DNA from: Datnioides undecimradiatus
Lineage: Eukaryota; Chordata; Actinopteri; Lobotiformes; Datnioididae
Reading direction: 5' to 3'
Assembly: GCA_008933995.1 (NCBI GenBank)
Contig: WARS01001600.1
Span: 2,007,001-2,071,000, forward strand
Length of the DNA stretch: 64,000 bases
Both the position numbers and the translations under genes were made by a program. Positions 58,901-64,000 of the stretch are shown here, in pieces (positions within the stretch are counted from its first letter, which is position 1; the number at the start of each line of letters is the position of its first letter). Below the pieces are notes generated by a model, which saw only the letters and a list, made by a program, of their open reading frames with translations, made no database searches and was not told the DNA's origin.

Positions 58901-61330
58901 TGCCTACAAAGTCAAAAGAGTGCACACACGCACACGCACGCACACGCACATACACGACGTCTGACTTGACCTGTGTGCGCAGATGCTGCAGGGAGGCCGG
59001 AGAACTGGGCTCCAGGGAAGAAGAAGAAGGACTTTTCCTGCAGTGACCGACTGGTAAGACCTTTACTCTGGTTACTCTCCTGCTTCTCCTCCTGCTGCTC
59101 CTCCTCCTCCTGCTCCTCATCCTGCTCCTCCTGTCTTGACTTGTTCCGTGTGCTAATTTGAACTTGTGCCATCTGAAATGTCATCAAAAAGGTCATGAGT
59201 GTGATTGGATGTCTCTGAGTGATCCTTTAATGAGGAGTCTGTGTGATGTCTCTGCTCGTCCTTGTTTTTGCAGTTTGCCCTGAACATTGGTTTGCAGTTT
59301 CACACTCCAGAGGAGTACTTCCTGGGCTGGAAGAGCGCCCCCTACAGCCTGCCTAGCTTTGACCCTGTGAGTGATGAGCATTGTACATACACTGTGTGAG
59401 AACACGTTTATGTGTGTGATCCGTATGTTTCTATATGTTTTTCTTCACCCTTTGAACGTGTAGAGGAAGTTGGACTCTGCTGCAAAGCTTTACGACCCAC
59501 CGTCTGCCTCTCTCACCTCCAGCCAGACAGAAGTCATTGTGGCTGTGGGTTTCCCTGCGTGTAAGACTGAGACCCAGCAGTTTACCACATATATGTGTCC
59601 GTTCTCCCCTCCAACCACAACATTCTCATCCTCTTCCTCCACCTTCTCTCCACAGCGGGTAAATCCACCTTCTTCCACACCCACATCATTCCTAAAGGCT
59701 ATGTGTACGTCAACAGGGTGAGTGGACCACAGCACCACGTCAACCGTTTGCTTCACAGCTTTCGTAGGTCATACAGATGTTAGTTGTAGTCGGGCCCTTT
59801 CCTAAAACTCCTAACAGGCTGTGACGATGCTCTGTGTTCCCTTGTCAGGACACACTGGGGTCATGGCAGAGCTGTGTGTCAGCATGTGAGCGCGCTCTGA
59901 AGGAGGGCCGCAGCGTCGCCGTAGACAACACCAACCCTGACCCAGAGTCTCGCAAACGGTGAAGCTCCACTGTATCAGTACATGTTGTGTGTGTGTGTGT
60001 GCGTGTGTGTGCGCGCGTGTGTGTGTGTGTGCGCGCGCGTGTGTGTGCGCGCGTGTGTGTGTGCATCCTTACATGTTTCCCACAGGACCCACCTCACGTG
60101 GGTACACATTTATGCAAACAGGCTGCAGAGAGCATCAACACAGAGTCGTGCATAAGTAAAGAGTGATTAGTCAGACAGGTGAGTGTGTTTGCAGGCAGGG
60201 TGGAGCTGTGCGCTTCTGTTCACATGTGCGATGGTTGATGAGTTCTGGGATCTGTGCCAGGAATGTCAAAACTATTTCAGGAGGAAACACCCGACAGGAA
60301 TAACTGAAAGTCACGGCGAGTATTCACTCAGTAAAACAGAAGCTGCAGTGCCAACAGCCGTTGGGTGCACGGCAGAGAAGGGACGGCAAACAGCAGCAGC
60401 CTCATCTCACTGCAGAACAACAGAAAGGTCAAAGTGTGGAGAAAAGACGTTACGTTCAGACGCTGTCCTGACGCTGAGTGTCCCAAACATATGAACACGC
60501 TTACAACAAACTACAGTGATTCAGTTACAACGTGACACACTCTCACCTGGGCTGGCCGTGTGTGTGTTGTGTTCATCCACTCACAGCAGGTTAACCTGCT
60601 TCAGACGCAGCAGTTTGCACCGAGGAGCATCATTTCACCAGTTTCAGATCCTTTTCTAAAGGAATCTGATGTTATACTGTGGGTGTGTAGCTGTGTTTGT
60701 GTGTGAATGTGCTGCTGCTGCTGCTGCTGCTGCTGCTTGTGTGTTTGCATTTGTTTACTTGTTTGTTGAATCGATGATCTTTGTGTATTTTGCAGCTATG
60801 TGGACGTGGCCAAGGCTGCAGGAGTGCCCTGTCGCTGTTTTCACTTCTCAGCTTCTCTGGAGCAAGCCAAACACAATAACCGAGTATGACTAACCTCCCC
60901 ATGCACACACACCCACACCCACACCCCCACACACACACACGCCACACGCCACACGCCACACACACACACACACACTCATCACCTTCTGGTTATTCATTGA
61001 TGTTATTCTTGTTCTCAGTTTCGTGAGATGGCTCCATCAGACAGCAGACACGCCAAGGTCAACGACATGGTTTTCCATAGCTACAAGTGAGAAACAATAA
61101 CCTTCTTCTGACACTCAGCTGTTATAAAACATAGTTCTGTGCAGAGCTTCACAAGACGCAGCTGAACCAATATCTTCTGACTCTAATCCGCCTTTTTTTT
61201 TCTGGACAGGAAACAGTTCGTGGCTCCGGCTCTCTCTGAGGGTTTCTGCGAGATCCTGCAGATCCACTTTGTCCCGAAGTTTAAAGACAGCCAATCAGAG
61301 ACCTTGTTCAGACAGTTTTCTGAGGGCTGA
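55934..61330 (+). CDS. pnkp: pnkp, bifunctional polynucleotide phosphatase/kinase
   Basis: Exons: 55934-56054, 56489-56535, 56939-57217, 57305-57607, 57899-57978, 58094-58151, 58294-58401, 58491-58562, 58668-58716, 58983-59053, 59274-59366, 59464-59560, 59656-59717, 59849-59958, 60796-60883, 61019-61086, 61210-61330. All phases fit; 608 aa against 521 in human. The FHA domain (GRGP at 24-27, KKCSR at 34-38) binds phospho-XRCC1/XRCC4. Then come a long basic/coiled/Ser-rich linker (about 115-235), the HAD 3'-phosphatase (FDIDGC 254-259, FFTNQMG, YRKP, GDAAGRP) and the 5'-kinase (P-loop GFPASGKST 456-464, [21 protein letters not shown]). It restores 5'-phosphate and 3'-hydroxyl ends in DNA break repair in the nucleus and mitochondria. 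An in-frame ATG at 55886 is an alternative start; 55934 places the FHA domain at the N-terminus as in the family. Confidence 0.96.
59986..60064. repeat. (GT)n(GC)n alternating purine-pyrimidine tract in pnkp intron 14
   Basis: About 79 bases of strict alternation with several GCGCGC blocks, starting 27 bases after the exon 14 donor. Z-DNA-prone. Confidence 0.93.
60711..60736. repeat. (GCT)n trinucleotide repeat in pnkp intron 14
   Basis: About eight to nine CTG/GCT units 60 bases before exon 15. Confidence 0.93.
60904..60976. repeat. (CA)n with ACACCC and GCCACAC tandem units
   Basis: CA-rich tract in pnkp intron 15 that includes three GCCACAC copies. Confidence 0.92.
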
Positions 61331-61557
61331 TTGGACAGTTTTCACACTGACCTGGAACAGATGCAGATGCAGCTGAGCTGTGACGTCCACAGACAGACTC
61401 TTGTGTCTCTGTCTTTTAGCTGACGGACTGACTGTCTGACGGTTCCAGCTTGTTTCTGTAACGTAACTCTAACGGCGTCTGCAGTGTGAGACAACATTAA
61501 TGGGACCTGCAGCACTGAATCAGCTCCTGCCATTCACAGTGTTTTATCAAGCAATCC

Positions 61558-61563
61558 AATAAA
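61558..61563 (+). terminator. pnkp: Polyadenylation signal AATAAA of pnkp (proximal)
   Basis: Canonical signal 228 bases after the stop. A second AATAAA lies at 61738-61743. Confidence 0.7.
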
Positions 61564-61666
61564 ATGCACACATATAATTCTGTTATTTGAAGCTCAGGTG
61601 CAGATGATGCATGTGCTCGTACGTGTGTTTAGAAGGACCACAGTGTGGAAACAAGAGGAATTACTT

Positions 61667-61672
61667 TTTAAT
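61667..61672 (-). terminator. Candidate polyadenylation signal ATTAAA of the C2-like gene
   Basis: Minus-strand ATTAAA 126 bases past the C2-like stop. It lies inside the possible longer pnkp 3' UTR. Confidence 0.35.
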
Positions 61673-61737
61673 GTTGTGCAGGATTTGAGCGAGTTTTCTG
61701 CAGCACAGCTGTAAAAATCAATGTTTCTCTGTCCGAC

Positions 61738-61743
61738 AATAAA
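61738..61743 (+). terminator. pnkp: Polyadenylation signal AATAAA of pnkp (distal)
   Basis: Second canonical signal, 55 bases before the stop codon of the convergent C2-like gene, so use of this site would nearly join the two transcripts. Confidence 0.5.
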
Positions 61744-61797
61744 ACTGTTAGACTCTGCGGGCGTGTCTCGGTCCAGACGGAGCCCGGCTGGACGCTC

Positions 61798-63805
61798 TCA
61801 GTTGATCTCAGGCAGGAACTGGATCTCCTTGCCCAGGTGCTCTTTCAGCCACGGCATTATCTTGAACAGGTCGATGTGAAAGTCTCGGGCGTCAGGAGGC
61901 GGCCTGTCACTGCTGTACCCTCGCAGGTCAGAGTTCGACAGGTCACACACGTTGATGATGCCCCAGCTCACCACTCCCACCTTGGAGATGAAGGCAGATG
62001 GAGACCATGAGATGCTGATTTTAACGTCAGTACTGAAGCTTTTTCTTGTCAAAGTGAGAAACGTGCTGACCTGAAAGTAGCGCTTTCTCTTCTGCAGAAA
62101 CAGAGATCCACCTGAGTCACCTGCACAAAAGACAGACAACATGTAACTGTGATGTGAGGCAGGTCTCGGCCTCGCCTCTGTGTGGAGGCTGTGTCACAGG
62201 ACCAGTCCAGACCTTTACAGGTGATGCCGTCCTGATGTCCTGAGGATCCTCCAGTGCAGAGGAACCTGTCGGGAACGTACTCGTCCATAGTGATGTCAGT
62301 GGGCTCCTTCAGTGTAATCTTGGCCTTCTCCACACAGCCAGGCCTCTGCAGACAGTGAACAGCCCAACACTCAGATTTGTTCCCTGCACATTCTCCCCAC
62401 AGTCCCGTCAGCCGTCACTCACCCGGCTCCCTGTGTGAATGTGCGTTTCTTTGCGTTTTGAGTTCTTGTGCATGAAGAAGGCCGAGGTCTGATCGTGTGG
62501 CAGCAGTTCCTCTCCTGTGTGTGCACATCAGAGATCTGTGTCACAGTATATCAACACGTTGTTAACAGAGGGGAATATGGAAATAGACGCTGCATGCTCT
62601 TTATACTATGAATGCTGCTGCAGAGTGTAAACGTCAAAGGTCACACACGGTGCTGCTGACAGGTGGAGTTGACCTTCTTCATGGCTCGGCTGGCTGGCAC
62701 CGTACAGGGCAAGCAGACTGGTCTGTTGTATCACACACACACACACACACACACTGAGACTCAGGAGCATTTTTGTTGGGTGTGTATGTTTATTTTTAGC
62801 TACACGGGAGTGGAGGACACGTCACACACCTGCATCGTTTCCTGACAAAACAAGTCAATGTTCAGGTTCTGTGTGAATGAAATCCGTGTGTGTGCGTGTG
62901 TCTGCTGGCGGCGGTCTGCGGTGGTGTCAAACTCACCTGGCTCTCCAGGAGAGCGGGATGCTCTTGTTCACCTGCACCAGAGCTACATCGTAGTCATAGA
63001 ACTCAGACACACGTCTGTTCTGGAGGCCCTTGATGTTGTACTTCGGGTGGACGATCACCTTCGTGGAAATCACCATGCCTCCACCTGGGAACCAGCGGAG
63101 CAACTGGTTAACGTAGCCCAACGTAGACCTGCTACCATATGACGCTGTGGCTCGGTCGATTCGTCAAATGAAATGTGCTCTTGTGGTACTTTACTATGAT
63201 CGGCATTAAAAGATTCAGTACATGTCTCAACAAACAGTTTCAAACGTGCAAACAAACTGACCTGTGAGCAGGTGAATTAAAGCCAGAGCAAAGTGATGAA
63301 TCTGTTCCGTTCTGACACTCACCGTGTTTTATATTCACCTGCTGGCTGATAGGGTCTGTGCTCGCTCTGGCAAAGCAGTGAGCAGATGTCAGCACCCAGT
63401 TCGGGCTCACGATGGATCCGGAACATGGTGTCGACTACACGGGAGGAAGGTGTTCAGGTGTTGAGATCCACTCTGAAATGTTAAACTGATCTGAAATCTG
63501 CAGTTTGATGTCAGACTGACTGTGCAGAGCTCTCACCGACAGTATTGTGACGTGCCAGGGCTGGGTGTGGACCTCTGTGGACTTGCTCTTGTCCTTGGAG
63601 ATGTCCTCCTGAGCGACCCCGCACATCGTCACGCTCTTGTCGCCTGTGTCATGAAATGTGAACCATGTAACGAAACATAATGTGTAATAACCTGCTCAGA
63701 GCACAGTATAATTATAGTCACAACCACTCATGAGTATACATAATGCATCATAAAGCACTTTATAATGACTTAGATCTTACCCGTTGGTCGCTCACTGACA
63801 TGTTT
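61798..63805 (-). CDS. Complement C2/factor B-like protein, serine protease half (5' end beyond window)
   Basis: Minus-strand exons, 5' to 3': 63805-63781, 63643-63537, 63434-63323, 63084-62937, 62722-62649, 62514-62423, 62345-62213, 62120-62071, 61980-61798. All phases fit. The predicted product shows TMCGVA, QPWHVTI, LTSAHCF (catalytic His), FYDYDVALV (catalytic Asp), VCLPCTVP, EELLP, DRFLCTGG, CKGDSGG (catalytic Ser), VGVVSWG and RDFHIDLFKIMPWLKEHLG. The triad is complete. The family forms the C3/C5 convertase of the classical or alternative complement pathway in plasma, normally as CCP modules, a von Willebrand A domain, then this protease. The C-terminus (FLQKRKRYFQVG, PPPDARDFHI, ending near FLPE) looks more like C2 than factor B. 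The CCP and vWA exons must lie to the right. It is tail-to-tail with pnkp. Confidence 0.9.
62731..62755. repeat. (CA)n in the C2-like gene, next to a splice acceptor
   Basis: On the minus strand it reads as a UG tract that ends nine bases before the acceptor of the exon at 62722-62649. Confidence 0.92.
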
Positions 63806-63960
63806 CTGCAGGGATCATGGTGTATATACGTTAAAGTCATATTATAAATCATAATAATCCCTGGTACAGTGGTTTGTGATGAGATTATAAATTAGTCTCA
63901 GTGGTCTCTGCGTGCTTTAAGTGAAAGTGCGCAGTGTTTGCTACAGGTTACCACGGTTAC

Positions 63961-63984
63961 CTGCTGCCTCACAGATTGCAAACA
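63961..63984 (-). CDS. Possible next upstream mini-exon of the C2-like gene
   Basis: On the minus strand, CACACAG then 24 bases then GTAACC. The 24 bases are open (CLQSVRQQ) and phase-compatible with the next exon (KHVSERPTG). The exon is very short and may extend farther right, or may not be real. Confidence 0.3.
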
Positions 63985-64000
63985 CTGTGTGAGAGGAGGT

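Overview
The window is vertebrate nuclear DNA and almost certainly comes from a teleost fish, probably a percomorph. It has long introns with GT-AG junctions, very many (CA)n/(GT)n tracts, and proteins close to known vertebrate families but clearly non-mammalian. All gene models were built by hand from exon homology, splice sites and reading-frame phase. No search was run.

Layout from left to right. (1) At 390-506 on the minus strand is the first coding exon of a gene I cannot name; it runs off the left edge and has a GC-rich promoter to its right. (2) 2393-34864 (+) is dpf1 (neuro-d4), a BAF chromatin-remodelling subunit: 11 coding exons, 371 codons, introns of 10.6 kb and 13.3 kb, then a probable 3' UTR to about 39.06 kb. 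(3) 39.1-45.8 kb is a gene desert with microsatellites and possible old repeats. (4) 45989-48170 (+) is a secreted ENDOD1-like DNA/RNA non-specific endonuclease (280 aa, intact DRGH site). (5) 49020-54407 (-) is a TRPM8 channel-associated factor (TCAF) homologue, 916 aa over 11 exons, with an intact HExxH zinc motif. (6) 55934-61330 (+) is pnkp, polynucleotide kinase 3'-phosphatase, 17 exons and 608 aa. (7) 61798-63805, and probably to 63984 (-), is the serine-protease half of a complement C2/factor B-like gene; its 5' end lies beyond the right edge.

The right third is gene-dense and compact: endod1-like and tcaf are tail-to-tail, tcaf and pnkp are head-to-head across a shared upstream region, and pnkp and the C2-like gene are tail-to-tail with nearly abutting 3' ends. 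The left two thirds are one large neural-type gene full of dinucleotide repeats. The genes do not form one pathway. pnkp is DNA repair, dpf1 is chromatin, and C2-like plus possibly the secreted endonuclease fit extracellular defence.

The most interesting points: several dpf1 splice sites sit directly against UG repeats, which suggests UG-binding-protein control of splicing. The TCAF and ENDOD1-like proteins keep catalytic residues that are changed in the human proteins as I remember them. pnkp has an enlarged linker with a PCNA-box-like motif and a changed phosphatase signature.
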